Origin: Opeltia flavorubescens | Lineage: Eukaryota; Ascomycota; Lecanoromycetes; Teloschistales; Teloschistaceae | Assembly: GCA_000442125.1 (NCBI GenBank) | Contig: KE546967.1 | Location: 186,001-250,000, forward strand | DNA length: 64,000 nucleotides | Direction of reading: 5' to 3' | Part shown: positions 49,267 through 61,346 of the stretch, piece after piece | Numbering within the stretch: the stretch's first letter is position 1 | How the letters are laid out: the number at the start of each line of letters is the position of its first letter | Program-made: the position numbers and the translations under genes | The notes under the pieces: generated by a model | Database searches by the model: none | Seen by the model: the letters and a program-made list of their open reading frames with translations, nothing else | What the model was told of the DNA's origin: nothing

Positions 49267-49701
49267 CTCCACCAGACATACCAGTTAACAACACAAACCT
49301 TCTAACTGCAGAATGAGGGGCCATGGGGTTCAGGAAGCGGGAAGGTAAAGGCGTGAGGAAAGGTAAGCCGAGATCGTCCAACTAAATTCAAGCTCATACA
49401 ATATTTCAAGTTCTTTACTGCTTGTCCATAATTTGTGCGCCCAGAAGGAACGGCTGTGTCCATGCTCGTCGTGCTGCTGGTGGGGCGTAGAGTCACCAGG
49501 TGAGGAATGATACTCTGGGCCGTGAAAAGCTAGAAGATATCGTTGTGGCTGTCGTGGTGATAATAGTGCTGCTCAAGACTACTACTACGTCGACTACTTG
49601 CCAATTCTTCGGAGGAAACTGCTATGAGAGCGTTCGCTGGATGATTTTTACAATAGCAGCAGCAACTAAAACAGCAACAATAACTATAAGAGCACCAACG
49701 C
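49267..49701. other. Gap where the SNF2 ATPase core would be expected
   Basis: Only 435 nt separate the N-terminal and C-terminal pieces, where about 1.5 kb of ATPase sequence would normally lie. No Walker A, DEAH or TATP motif is readable. A short run of CAGCAA-type simple sequence lies at about 49,655-49,690. Confidence 0.4.
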
Positions 49702-50052
49702 ATGGACCAGAAGTCATCGTATCCCGACCAGCAAGCAGATAGGGAGGCCGCTATTGATCGTTTTAACGATCCCGATAATCCAGCTCAGATCATGCTGGCC
49801 AGTCCCCAGGCTCTCGGAACCGCGGCGAACATGCAAGACTGCGCCTGCCACGTGCTCTTTGTTGAGGTCTTCACCAACGCGCAGTCGGCCATCCAATGCT
49901 GTGGCCGTGTACTCCGCATCGGGCAAACCAGATGGGTTCATGTTTATGCATTGAACACCAACCATTCGTACGACCAGTACTGAGCGATCAATACTACTAA
50001 CTTCCTGCGTTTTCATCCATTTGAGATGGACGGAGTCGATCAAGTCTTGTGA
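49702..50052 (+). pseudogene. SNF2-family helicase remnant, C-terminal lobe
   Basis: The frame reads DRFNDPDNPAQIML, then ALGTAANMQDCACHVLFVEV, then QSAIQCCGRVLRIGQTR. These are motifs IV-VI of the helicase C-terminal lobe: F-N-x-P-x-N-x-x-I, the glycine-poor turn before LFV, and Q-x-x-G-R-V-x-R-I-G-Q at 49,894-49,926 with its arginine fingers intact. HVYALNTNHSYDQ follows, as usual in fungal members. There is an in-frame TGA at 49,981-49,983, after which the frame reads on to 50,052. The family remodels nucleosomes or other protein-DNA complexes with ATP. Here the lobe is well preserved but has no ATPase core next to it, so the product could not work. Confidence 0.87.
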
Positions 50053-53000
50053 ACGGCAGCCGAAAGTATAGAAAAGTCTCTCCGTGTTATTATTGAGCTA
50101 CGAGATGATTGATAACAAACTGACCGGACTTGGTATATCGGCTACCCTCGCTATTGGGCTTAAATGTGGACTTGATACGCCCACGTTCTGTCACAGCTGG
50201 GAAACCGATGCCGTATGCGAGTTCAATGAGAAGAGAATCGGGAAAGGCTTACTGAAACACAATCTTCGGAAAAATGAACATCCGCTCTGCGAACCTGATG
50301 AATTCTCTGACCCTACAACCGATACAAACGCGGATTGTGTCTCAATCATGGAGTTTGATACAGTGACAAATACTGGTCATATCAGCCTAAAACCTTGTTT
50401 CTAGGACCTTCCTGGCAGAAATCAAGACCCGCTCAGCAGTACCATCATGGACAATAAGAATACCAGCTATATGAGTGCAGCTGTCAATATTACAACGAAG
50501 CACGAAGACCCACTTCGAAGGAGCGAGATCTGGACACTGCAGTGGAGCAGCAGAATTGAATGATGGAAGATTTACTAACCTCCCCCCGTATAGGACTATT
50601 ACAGGGCCGCCCTGCGAAATGGACAAGGGGCGGAAACTCACAATCTGGGGATCTTTTATATATGGGCCAGCTTTCACAAAACCCTGACCGATTCGTGGCG
50701 TTCTTTGCGCCTATCAACGTCGTCTACAACGACAAAGTAGACACCAAGGAGAGATTAGAGCAACACAATGGAAACAGCCGAGTCCTGGTCTTAATGTTTG
50801 TGCAGGACCACAAAAACGCCTCGAAAGGGTGCCTCTACAAGGCCAACGCTCTCCAGGACTCGCAGAATCACCACCGAATGTGTACTGGCGCGCCGAAAAA
50901 GAAGGGTACTAAAGTTTGCCTAGAATCAACTATACTGATCAGGGTACCTAGCAGTTTAGACTCCCTCTAGACTCTCTGCCGGTGAAACTCTACCATTCAC
51001 GAAGGTAGCGAGTCACTTTCAAAAGTTGTCCATGCAATGCAAAATGTGGCTAATGGATTTTGCCGTAAGGAAGCTTCATGACGATACAAGACGCTTTCTT
51101 TATTTATCTCATTGTAGATCAAATGGATAACCTTATTTACAAGTCTTCACACGAGATCTATTTCTTTTTTGCCTACTAACGAAGGAAGGAAGGAGATTCA
51201 GAGATTGAATACACTGGTCTCATAAACAATTGCAATTTGAAAACAATGGACCTCTTAACCCTAAACCTCATCTTCTTTTTTTCCATCCTTCTTCTCCATG
51301 GCTAGCATGTCTCGGCCGGCAGTCTGATCTCTACTCAAACTCATGAGCGTATGCTAATTCTTCTTCAGGGCCCTTCCCTTTCTTTAATGAGTTCAATTCT
51401 TGTCCAGTCATTTAAGTTCTCACATATACACAAAAGGATTATAAAAATATACACCGAATCTAATAATCTTAGTTGAACAGTCAAGTGAGAGTCTGATGCA
51501 AAGTCTCATATTGCAATACGTCTTCAATCCATTATAGTACATACTCCACGCACTCGCGAGTATTAGGCATCTGCCATTGCTATAGGTCAAGTGAAAAAAT
51601 CGGCCTCAGACTACGGACGAAGCCACGCTACAAATACTCAAGTTCTGGTCCGCATGAGGAGTTGCTACGCTCTAGAAAAAACACTGAAGTTTGGAGTTCT
51701 ATATTAAGTAATTGTCGATGAAGATTAGGTCTACTGTTGACTGATACTAATGCTACAGGGACTACTCTCTCGTCACTTCACTCAAAACTTTACAAATGAT
51801 CATTGGAATAGTAGCCCAGCGCCATACATCCTGGGCTTCTGTGGCGGAGGTTCAACTCGCAAGATTGAAAAATTGCTGTTTTGTACCACCGACGCTCTAA
51901 CCCTTTACTCGAGACATGTCCACGATGGACTTGTCTCAGTCCCAAGTTTCTGACGTCACGATGTGTTAAGTACTTCGAACCGAACAAGACTTTACAATGT
52001 CTTCTGGAAATCGATCTTCTTCAAAGTCAAGGGTTACATCTGGGTAAGGTGAGATGAGTAGCAAAGGCGCGTATATATCTCTGGAACCGTGTTATACATC
52101 TCCAGGCAAGGATCTTGACTGGTGTTAGGTACGTGCACAGCAGAATCAAAATCACCCCAAGTTATGTATTGTGCTTTCTCCTAGGTCTCACCTTAACGAT
52201 TGCTTTTTGGGGGATATCGATATGAATTTTGACATTCTCATGAGAGCACCGTGGAACTAGTGAATCTTCCAAGATATTTCAAAAAAAGAAGAATAGAGGT
52301 TCCTTGAGATATCCTTGTGCAAAAGTAAAGAACCGAGCATTGGCTATTGCTTCCACAACGCTATCTTCGAGACTCGCAGACCCTAAATCTACCAGAAAAC
52401 CATCTCACATCTATATCATGGCAACACGAGGCATATTAGGATTCTTTAAATCTCACTATTATGTCTTTAACGATCCATTCTTTAGTGTCAATGCTTTGAG
52501 GAGTGCAGCGCTGTTCCACAAATAGAATTCATTCGCAAAATTGACGATCCATTGCAGAAAGCAACAAACGCGATCAAAAATGGCGATCAGGAACAGGAGA
52601 TTACGATATGATATATTGAAGAATGTCTGCTCAATACATTTTCAAAATCCGAAAAAGGCTTTCCAATCACCCAATCACAAGGCTCGCTCGTTGCCGATCT
52701 CTGAATTTAAAAATTATATACATCAACTTGAGATGCATGTGCCATCTGCTGTTGGGAGTGATTTTGTCTCTCGAAGATTACTTCCAGTCTCGCTTAAAAA
52801 AGACGGTATTCTACGCCACTTCGAGATGATGAGATCTGACCACACATGCCTCTCCGCTACACCAGAAAGCTATTCAGAGAGAAGATCGTGAGTATCAAGC
52901 CCGCCTCACTCACGGTCCTTGTTGGACGGAGCCTGCCATTTGGACAATTGGGGCTGAATCGGGATATTTGCTCTGTGATGGAACATCTGGCAGATGCTCT

Positions 53001-56000
53001 TTCCCTGAGTTCCGGAGAAAATAACTCAATCAGATGGGCTCGACAAGAAACACAATTCCAGGATTATAGGACCGGTGTACAAAGGTGGCTGGAAAGCCTA
53101 AACCTAACATTCTTTCGAGAAGCGAACTCCGACGCCATTCAATTTCAACTCCGATGACTGTCAGACAATCAAGACCTTGAGATCGATGGCGTCAGCTTGG
53201 CGAATGACGAAAGAATAGCACAAGGCTGCACATGGAGTACCTATGCTAATCCATTATTGTACATCTGGGAAGACAGCTCCTAATATAGAAGCGATAATCT
53301 TCGAACAGCGTTTACCGTGGGTTCTTTACCACGATATGATTTCACACAGGAGGACACTTCGGTCTTCACCTCATAGGTAAGAGATACGATGAATCGCAGA
53401 TGAATCATGTCGAAAACAAATACCGCGAAGCTCGCTGCATTGAGTTAAGCGTGGCTGCTCGCTATTGGTCCAATTACTCTCCCACTCATGACTCAAGGTA
53501 CAAAAGTTCAACGTCCTTTTTATTATAAAATCACACGCACTCTGTGATGCAATCAAACGTGAGTCATAGATATTGCTAGTTCTATAAAATTGAGTCATTT
53601 TAAGTGCTTAAAAGCTTTCATATTTCGTAAATTCTCTTCAAAAGTCACGAGACCCCGACTGATATTTGCATTTTCTCATGTCCCTTTTCATCAAAGCTTA
53701 CATCAATCTTCCATTGAAAGAAAGCAGATATATACTGTTAAAGTCAAGATATGGTCCTGAAAAGGCTAAAGTAAGAAGCGGTAGCTCCATTTTCCTTCAA
53801 TTAAATGCGCTGGATACTTTTCGAACACACCATTTTCTTGATAAAACATACCGGCATTGGTAGAATAATACAGAAAAACGAAAATAAATCACCGGGCTCC
53901 TTTAAGAACCCTTTTTCAATTTCTCAATTTGCATTTAATCATGTTATATTTCTTCAGACTATATTTCATTTTTTTCGCACTTCCAACCCTAGAATCTCTT
54001 GAACCTTCTCGATATATTGACTTTCCGTTTTAACGAGAATTCCGGGTCAGACCTCTCTAATTGGATAAGCTGAAGATACTGCCAAGGTGAACTGGATGGC
54101 TCGCTCGCATTACAGCCATTAAAAGTCGATCTAACAAGAGGGCGAGGGTATATGTCGGCGAAGTCTTTCCAGCAGAGTCGAGCTCTGCCCAGTCTTCATA
54201 CTCCGTCACATTCCAGACGCCAGACTAGGCAAGTAGCAATTTTGAAATGCTAGATATAAGAAAAAGAACAAATCAAATAATAGATCTCGGACTGAAAAAC
54301 GGAGCCTATCCTGGGACCGTGTCATATTTACTCATGACTAAGAAATGAAGTCCTCTCACTCAAGACGTTCTGTGGCTAATGCCGCTCGGTTTCCTCGGCT
54401 TCACCAAGTCTGCCCATCTGTCGCTTCCTCAGTGTTCTTCCTGCCTTAATGAAAGTTCGGACTGGAATGTCAACAATAAAACCCCCAGAATTACTCTTCT
54501 TGCACCATATAATGTCGTCGCTCAGCTCTACTTATCCAGTGGTTGGCTTTTAGTTCAAAATTACTTACAATCCTCTTCCCTTGAATAGAGCAAACGTGAA
54601 ACATGGTATCAAGTCGGACTCTGAAGGCAGTAAGAAAGAAAATGATCATCTATCAGAGATCACGATTAAGCCTATTTCGCCACCGGTCCTTAAAGATATC
54701 AGAAATCAGACTCGACCATTTTGACAACAAGGATATTGCAAGTATAAGAAATAGACGACTGATATTTCCAATCGCCATGTACAAGCCGTTCGATCGGGCG
54801 CCAGGGTCATACCAATCAGAGGCGAGACTCGTCACAAGTCTAACATATCTATATTCCTCCTAAGCAATTTAAAAAAATAGTTCGAAGGCACCGCGAATTC
54901 GACAGTGAGAGAATGCGGGTTTCTTTCCAGCCTTGACCCTCTTCTCCTATTCGGCTCCTTTCCTCCTCTCCTCAACATCCCACACCTCAAGCCCAAGCGA
55001 CAGAAAGGAGAGCCTTGGCTGCCCGGCTTGCTGCTGGTAAACAGGCATACACCATGAACCCGTCTTTAAGTCGCGCCGAAACCGCGAAATTTTAAGGTGT
55101 GAACCAGAATTGGGATAGAACATGAGTCGAATAGGGAGTTTGATCGCAAGCCTTGCCATACCCAAGAAGACTTCTTCGACATTAGTTCCTGGTAATTCTT
55201 CTACTATCTAAGACTGTAACCTCTCCTTGTCTTTGTTCTTATAAGAGTTTTCTACTGAGCCCTGTATATTTAATTCTACCACAGTCACCGTTTCACACGA
55301 AACCTTCATGCCTGAAAAAAAGGGGAAATTAAAAGAGAATTAAGCCTGCCATAGTCTTCTGAGTTGGATCCACGCGCAAAAACGGATTATCTGATAAGTT
55401 TACCACGTCATCTGTGGCCTCTGCGGCATCCCGTCCAACCCGGCCATACTGGCACGGGAAAAGAGCCCCAGGTTCTTGTGACTTCCACTATATTACGTGG
55501 CAGGATAATGGCCATGTATCTTTTGAAGCCAACTATCTAAGCAGCTGATATGATACCAAGGTAGCAGACCGTATACCAGGTAGTAGACAATGCACTCAGT
55601 CTTTGGACTCTCTCTAGTCGGAAACTCTCATTCACTCATCTCTTGGGGAATGCACTTACAGGTGCGATCTATTTTCCTTTCTCTTTAAGTTCCAGCATCT
55701 TCACTTGTCGAAAATGATCCGGTAATCTAGTAATCACAATATTTCAGCTTCTCGTCCACAAGGGGGAGGAATCTATATCTTGTTTTCTAGGCATTTTCAT
55801 CCTCCCTTATTTTCTCTACACTGAGTCTCGGCTAAAATGAGGAGTCTTATTACCCATTTATTTACATGTGCTCTAAAATCACCCATTATCTCAAAGCTTC
55901 CTCGAGTATATCCGGAAAGGAATGCAATTTGTCATATTCACACGATACTCCTCGCATAGTTTTTGACGTTTATCCTGAGATTTCCAAAATACTGAGACTT

Positions 56001-56512
56001 CAAGTCGATACAACCTCTATAACATCGTACTAGTACTTCAAGCGATTTTTCGGATGATTAAAGAGTCTTTAAGCCCGTTGACTGTGCAGGATCTTATAGT
56101 CATAAATTCGTACCGTGCACAAGCAGCTATATACCGAAATGTCGTTGGAAAAGTTCTTTAACCTGCAAGTCCAAAGATGGCGGATCTCCGGCTTATTATC
56201 AGCAATTTCGATACTTTTCAGGGAGAAGAGAAAGACTGTTTTCTTCTGTAAGTCATGCTGTATAAAAACTTGTGCCGACGACTAAATCTGGGCAGTGATA
56301 TTATAATAAGATGACTTTAAGCTTATCACAGCTGATGATTCTAACCCAAAAGTTCTCATCAGAGCCTCCCAGCAAAGAATAGTTTGTTGAGTCTTGACGG
56401 TGATGCCGAATTTTCATCATGATACCCTTCGTTTCATTTTGAGATTGGTGTGGGAAGTAGTTGCGACAGGTGTGGAAGGCAAAAAGCATCCTAATACCAA
56501 TATCAATGATGT
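50053..56512. other. No recognisable gene over 6.4 kb
   Basis: + frames 50,084-50,404 (106 codons) and 50,560-50,970 (136 codons) follow the SNF2 lobe; the opposite strand is open over part of the same stretch, and no motif decides between them. A GGAA-type repeat is at about 51,181-51,192. Frames at 52,541-52,891 and 52,846-53,157 (103 codons) overlap and may be one dead gene. From 53,200 to 56,500 frames are short and A/T-rich. A TACTAAT-like branch with nearby CAG at 51,740-51,758 suggests a relic intron end. Confidence 0.35.
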
Positions 56513-56878
56513 TTGAGCCGAGAGGCATTCAAAATCAAGGCGTATGCAAAGAGGAATGCCCAATGCCACAGCGGATTGCGGGAATGGGCACAATATGCCA
56601 AATGGCAAGAACTGGCCAAACAAATCATCGAAGATAAGCGAACGCTAAAAGCGGGATGGCAACGAGACCCACACGGGCAACAGGGGATGATGAACTGTGT
56701 CGTGGAGATGGAAAAGGAATGGTTCTCCGCGCTCTGGAAAGATGATTGCGGCGTTATCAGATGGATTCACGAATCACGTCGTTTATGGACCGAACCTCCA
56801 ACCTGGAAACGTGATTTTTACGATAATGGATATAAGCAGGTCTTTAGCACTTGTTGCCTGCGATACAGAGATTCTTAA
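56513..56878 (+). CDS. Tryptophan-rich open frame, 121 codons
   Basis: The frame contains eight tryptophans in 121 residues (EWAQYAKWQ, GWQRD, EWFSALWKDD, RWIHESRRLWTEPPTWK), regularly spaced among charged residues. That is very unlikely for noncoding sequence. No ATG is at its beginning, so it is probably an internal exon or a remnant. No family recognised. Confidence 0.35.
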   Translation: MSREAFKIKAYAKRNAQCHSGLREWAQYAKWQELAKQIIEDKRTLKAGWQRDPHGQQGMMNCVVEMEKEWFSALWKDDCGVIRWIHESRRLWTEPPTWKRDFYDNGYKQVFSTCCLRYRDS

Positions 56879-58053
56879 GTCTATACATCTATAATAATAA
56901 TGATCATCCAGTCGACGTTATAGCAGAGAATCTCTATCAGATCTTGTTCAACCTGGCTCCAGAAATCGTACCGACCACTATGTCCGGACAAATATTGGCT
57001 TTTGTAAGATCATGGCACAACTTTCAAGAGCTGAAAGTTATGCTCTAGCGCCAGAGTTCCTAAACATAATACATGAGGGCATGATTGTTCCTCGAAATCG
57101 TTATGATATTCTTATTCAAACCCTACAAAACCGATCTCTCATTTTCGAGGCCCGTAGCTCCGTGGAAGTATCAATCCGAACTTTCAGTTCCATGTTTGCA
57201 TGGTCGTCGCTTATTAAGGATTACCTGTAAATTTGCAAGGACTCTATTTGGACCAAGACGAGCCTACCTAATCCTGTGACGATCGCACAGGCGTAGGTAC
57301 TTCTTGCTAGCATCGAAGAGAGTGCAGCGGCAACCGAGTGGGAATGTAACGGGAAGTTGATTATGGAATTACTCCTCGACTCGCACTGAAGTTACGTCGA
57401 TGGTGAACCCGGGATATCGAATATCATCGTTGCCAAATCTGATATGTGTTTACATCATCGGATAGAAAGATTCGGCCAGACTAACAATGGACGGATTCAC
57501 ACCATGATTTACTGATTGACGCAGCAAGTTAACCGCGGTGACTTGACGTAATGACTTCTCCTCTATGTTTGCTTACGGCCCGATCACAAGATCCAGCTGG
57601 TATCATACCCTTGCTACGCTAAGTATGTCACTGGCAGAGATTCCACCATTTGCTGGCACTGCGATATGAATATTCACCAGTACCTTGAGTAAGGTCATGA
57701 GGTTCACTTACCAACGACAACAAACCATACGCACTGTCGTCGTACAGCTGAAGACTAGGACAGTAGCGAGAGGAAATTCAAGAACAAGTCCGATCCCGTT
57801 CGCTGACTAGAGAAGAGCCTTAAGATATTCTGACCTTGTGTGAGCAGCTTGAAACCCATATTCATCGATATTGGCAGACTATCAATTCAGCACTGGTTCC
57901 TCAGCGACGTTATGTAGTAAACGCTATCTTTAGCAAAGAAGCTCGACAACGCAGTACTCGTATGGAATATGAAGTACTTCTACACTTTCTTTCTCTGGGC
58001 AGATATTCAACTGTTGAAAACTGTGACTATAATATGACGCTAGCTAAGTCAGC
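56879..58053. other. Short open frames, nothing recognised
   Basis: + frames at 56,851-57,048, 57,012-57,230 and 57,836-58,057 read as plausible but short protein pieces in changing registers. They could be one decayed gene continuing from the tryptophan-rich frame. Confidence 0.3.
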
Positions 58054-58410
58054 ATGATTAATTACTTAGCGGATGTTCTATACGCTCTTCAGAAGTTGTT
58101 GAGGCTCTGCGATAAGAAAGACCTGGGAAACTATATCGGCGATCAAGAGATCATTGCGCCTGGCTGTGAGAGAGGTATGCCAAAACTAAGAAGCATGTTC
58201 AACGTGCTTTTATGGGGAGCTGCTTGCGCAAAGAGAACACGATCAGACGATGTAGTACTTTATCGATTCAATAGCGGTCCAAAATCTCAACGAATCATCC
58301 TGGAAAGCCTTGTTTCAAGGCTTTCTGACCATTTTTCCTTTCGATTAGCCTCCCGTTTACTGTCTAACTTATCTTGCACCTTTCGGCCTTCTGATTCTGG
58401 TGATCAATGA
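58054..58410 (+). CDS. Hypothetical open frame, 118 codons
   Basis: The frame starts at ATG 58,054, overlapping the preceding frame's stop, and has a leucine-rich helix (YLADVLYALQKLLRLCDKK), a Gly/Cys-containing middle and a Ser/Arg-rich end. Its final codons form the start of the 50-nt direct repeat. No family recognised; a remnant is as likely as a gene. Confidence 0.25.
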   Translation: MINYLADVLYALQKLLRLCDKKDLGNYIGDQEIIAPGCERGMPKLRSMFNVLLWGAACAKRTRSDDVVLYRFNSGPKSQRIILESLVSRLSDHFSFRLASRLLSNLSCTFRPSDSGDQ

Positions 58411-58436
58411 GTGCCATTATTACAAACAGATTCTGG
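58387..58436 (+). repeat. 50-nt direct repeat, unit 1
   Basis: It matches 58,537-58,586 in the same orientation with 41 of 50 bases identical by hand count and no gaps. The spacing is exactly 150 nt, which keeps the reading frame. Confidence 0.65.
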
Positions 58437-58536
58437 AAGACTTCAATTCTTCAAGCTTTTGCATGGCTGATAATTTTTACACGCAAATTAAGCCCCTTAA
58501 TATCCCACATCGGCTAGTATCTCTTCCATTCTCCAG

Positions 58537-58586
58537 CCTTCTGCTTCTGGTGACCAATCGATGCCATAAGTACAAGCAGATACTGG
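58537..58586 (+). repeat. 50-nt direct repeat, unit 2
   Basis: Second unit of the pair beginning at 58,387. In one shared frame unit 1 reads LLILVINECHYYKQIL-like and unit 2 LLLLVTNRCHKYKQIL-like sequence, so the duplication may once have been a protein repeat. Confidence 0.65.
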
Positions 58587-58596
58587 GATGTTATAC

Positions 58597-60306
58597 ACAG
58601 AACAGCCGTCCCCGAAAGAAGGATAATGTCTTAAGGCTTGGTCAGGTGATTTAGATGCCCAAGTAAAGCATCAACGCTCATTCCCCTTAACTTGATGTTN
58701 ATCATTATGACTCCTGCTACGCTGAATAACTATCACCGTCCTGAAAGTAATTTGGGGCAAGAAGCTTGAAATTGTGAGGGACATGTATGCAGCCTAAGAT
58801 ACCGACGAGGAATCCAGCTTTACTGATTGCTTCCAAAGAATCATCGTCGATGTAGCGATCATCTCGCTATCACTGAGCCACTGAATGATCAAGACAAAGA
58901 TCTTAATTGCCAAAATACTGAACATGGATTCACATTCAACGCAAAAGCAGACGCATGAGAAATATGCTGGAGCGGCTGGATTGGTATACTCACACACGCG
59001 TACACGAGACGTGGAAAATTTCATTACCCATCCTACGTGTCTGTTCATGCTAAAGTATAAATGGGTATGCCTGATGGAAATTTGGTGATTTTATTCTGAA
59101 GTGAATTCTCATTCAATCCTAATACCGCTACATATAAACAGTGGTTAGAATCACTGGGCAGAAATATCCATCATTACAATTGATGCAACAATGCTTGCAA
59201 AGATGTAGACTACTAATACAAGCTTGGAAGGGTTCCCTATCGATATCAGCGCGACCACAAAACTTACCATCGTCCTCGTACGGCTGAATCAGATTTCTCG
59301 AGAATTTAGGGAGCTACTTAAAGCAGATACGAGGGCGGCTGGAAGGGTCCTAATTTCCCTAAAGCTACGAGGATACTCAATCATACCCGATATAGACGTG
59401 TTTCAATAATGGCTGCTGATAAGCATATCGAAATGAATAGCCTCTGTACAGGTCGAAACCCTTTTTGTTCTAAGTTCTAGTATGATACTGCTCACGGCAC
59501 CAATCGAAGTATGAGATTGCCTGGAGGAAACGGATAGCTCCAATTCGTTGATTATGTCGATTCCCACAATCGATTACTAGTACGGGAAACCCGCTCTAGC
59601 ATTCATATTGACGTCAACACACAGCCAAGGCTGGAGGAGGCTCTGGCAAGCTGTTTCGCCTACCGTATCCGGAACCAAGAATTCCTTCCCTAAGACTCGG
59701 GGAGACTCTCTTCATTCTCGATCATCCTCCGGTCTTGTTTCTTTTACCATACCATGCTAGGGCAATAGGCTGTCCACTATCACTTCTTCGCGATAAACCT
59801 CAATCCAAATGCATGCATTATGACCGACCTGGTCCATCTTGGCCACCGGCATATCTCCTGGTGCGATGACCTCACAAAAGCGAGCAGCAACCCCTCGACG
59901 GCTTTTCGGTCATGGATAAGTTCTTTACACGTGCAGTCAAATACCGAATGGAGGATCCCACACTGATATCTAGGCCCCGATCACCATGATAAGGTTCGAA
60001 TGCTACAGTGGCATATCGACATGCGTGCTGGTTGAAACCCTGGCTCGCGATACTAGGAGTAACCATATCTCTCTTTTCACCATCGTGATCATTCAAGGAT
60101 CAATAGAAGTAGCAGCACTGGAGCCAACCATAGGAAATTTAGGGATATAAGATCCACAAAGTATGATATGGTCGCAGAATATGATATTACGGACATCCAG
60201 AGAAGCGATGTAATGCTCGGTAGCAGTCCAACCTATATCCTCCCCAAGTGACGATCAAAAGACCGGGGTCAGTGATGGGAAACTTACCATCGATAGGAGA
60301 AACTTT
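58597..60306. other. No recognisable gene
   Basis: A + frame at 59,224-59,409 (61 codons, leucine/arginine-rich helix) is the most protein-like piece. An undetermined base is at 58,700. Otherwise nothing was identified. Confidence 0.35.
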
Positions 60307-61076
60307 ATGTTCAGACATGTGGTGGCCTTTAAGACGAGAACGCTGCCTGTCGACAAATACGTGGGAGATGCCGATGTCGCTAACTTGCAGCATTCCGGTG
60401 TCCTAGCAGCGTTGAAAACAGGACTGCATGGAGAGAAGGAGCAGGTACTGAGAGATGAAAGCAGCAAGAAATCAATAACAGAAGCTTTTGCACGTAGGGT
60501 TTACTCTAAAAACTTCGGAAGGGCCATTTCGCCGCAGAAGAGGCCCAATCCCTATACCTTGATGACTTTTCGGAGCAGACACGTTTGGATCTATACTCAT
60601 CCGGCTGAAGAACGAAATTTATGCTATCGTCAGTGCCCGAGGGCATGTTGAAAGATAATACCTCGGACAGCAGCGGTCAGGGTAATGGCGGCAGCGAAGA
60701 CAAGAGCCTCAATGATGACGCGATCTGGACATACTATTTTCGGATGCAGGCACTCGGTCTACTAAGCTCGCAGGAATCATTTGCGCTGGGTACAAAAGCC
60801 GGTATTAAAGTTCCAATGCGAGGTAAATACAGAGTCCAACTCCAGTATGAAAAGGGGTATCTGGCGGAACGAGCCGAAAAGATATAGGTCAAGCTCCCAA
60901 GCCACATCGGCAATCCGAATAGCTCAGCTCTGGAATTTCTAGCATACTGGATCTCCTGGGAACACGCCATTGTAGCATGGGTAAAAGGAGGGACTATGCC
61001 CCATGCCCATAAAACTCGCTCGTTGCCAACGTTATTACGAATGGGTAAGAAAGCCATTGAAATACTGCCAGGTTGA
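60307..61076 (+). pseudogene. Unrecognised coding remnant upstream of Fic-like fragment
   Basis: A frame from ATG 60,307 runs 114 codons (VDKYVGDADVANLQHSG, then a basic part). A second frame, 60,621-61,076, with one TAG at 60,885-60,887, reads DDAIWTYYFRMQALGLL, then a Gly/Lys-rich middle, and after the stop ALEFLAYWISWEHAIVAW. Composition suggests real protein. It may be the upstream part of the gene that carries the Fic-like motif, but no conserved feature proves this. Confidence 0.3.
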
Positions 61077-61119
61077 TATTTCTATGTTCGGAGTGAGCCG
61101 ACCTTAGAATTCTTCTACA

Positions 61120-61206
61120 CTTGCATCCAGATATGCCTGGTGTTTCGTCAATATCCATCCTTTCGCGGACGGCAACATCCTCTTTCATTACGAAAGACCG
61201 TTCATT
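61120..61206 (+). pseudogene. Fic-domain fragment
   Basis: The frame reads LASRYAWCFVNIHPFADGN, with the Fic core H-P-F-x-D-G-N at 61,156-61,176 preceded by the helix L-A-x-x-Y-x-x-x-F-V-N-I that fungal Fic proteins usually show at this point. Fic proteins transfer AMP or related groups to target proteins through the motif histidine. Only about 29 residues are readable and the fragment is clearly not a working gene. The SDR remnant starts 140 nt downstream on the same strand. Confidence 0.55.
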
Positions 61207-61346
61207 AATCCCTTTCGAGAATTGTCGTTATACTACCTCAGATACGTGAGCTCCATCATCCTCCTCCAAAGATATCAATGCAGAACGAACACTGCGGCCG
61301 CCTAATTTCGATTTGACTACCGTTTCGACAAGCTATGATCATCAAG

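Noticed and set aside
50232-50246. IGKG as a possible Walker A loop
   Set aside because: The preceding glycine-rich sequence is missing and there is no following hydrophobic strand or motif II.
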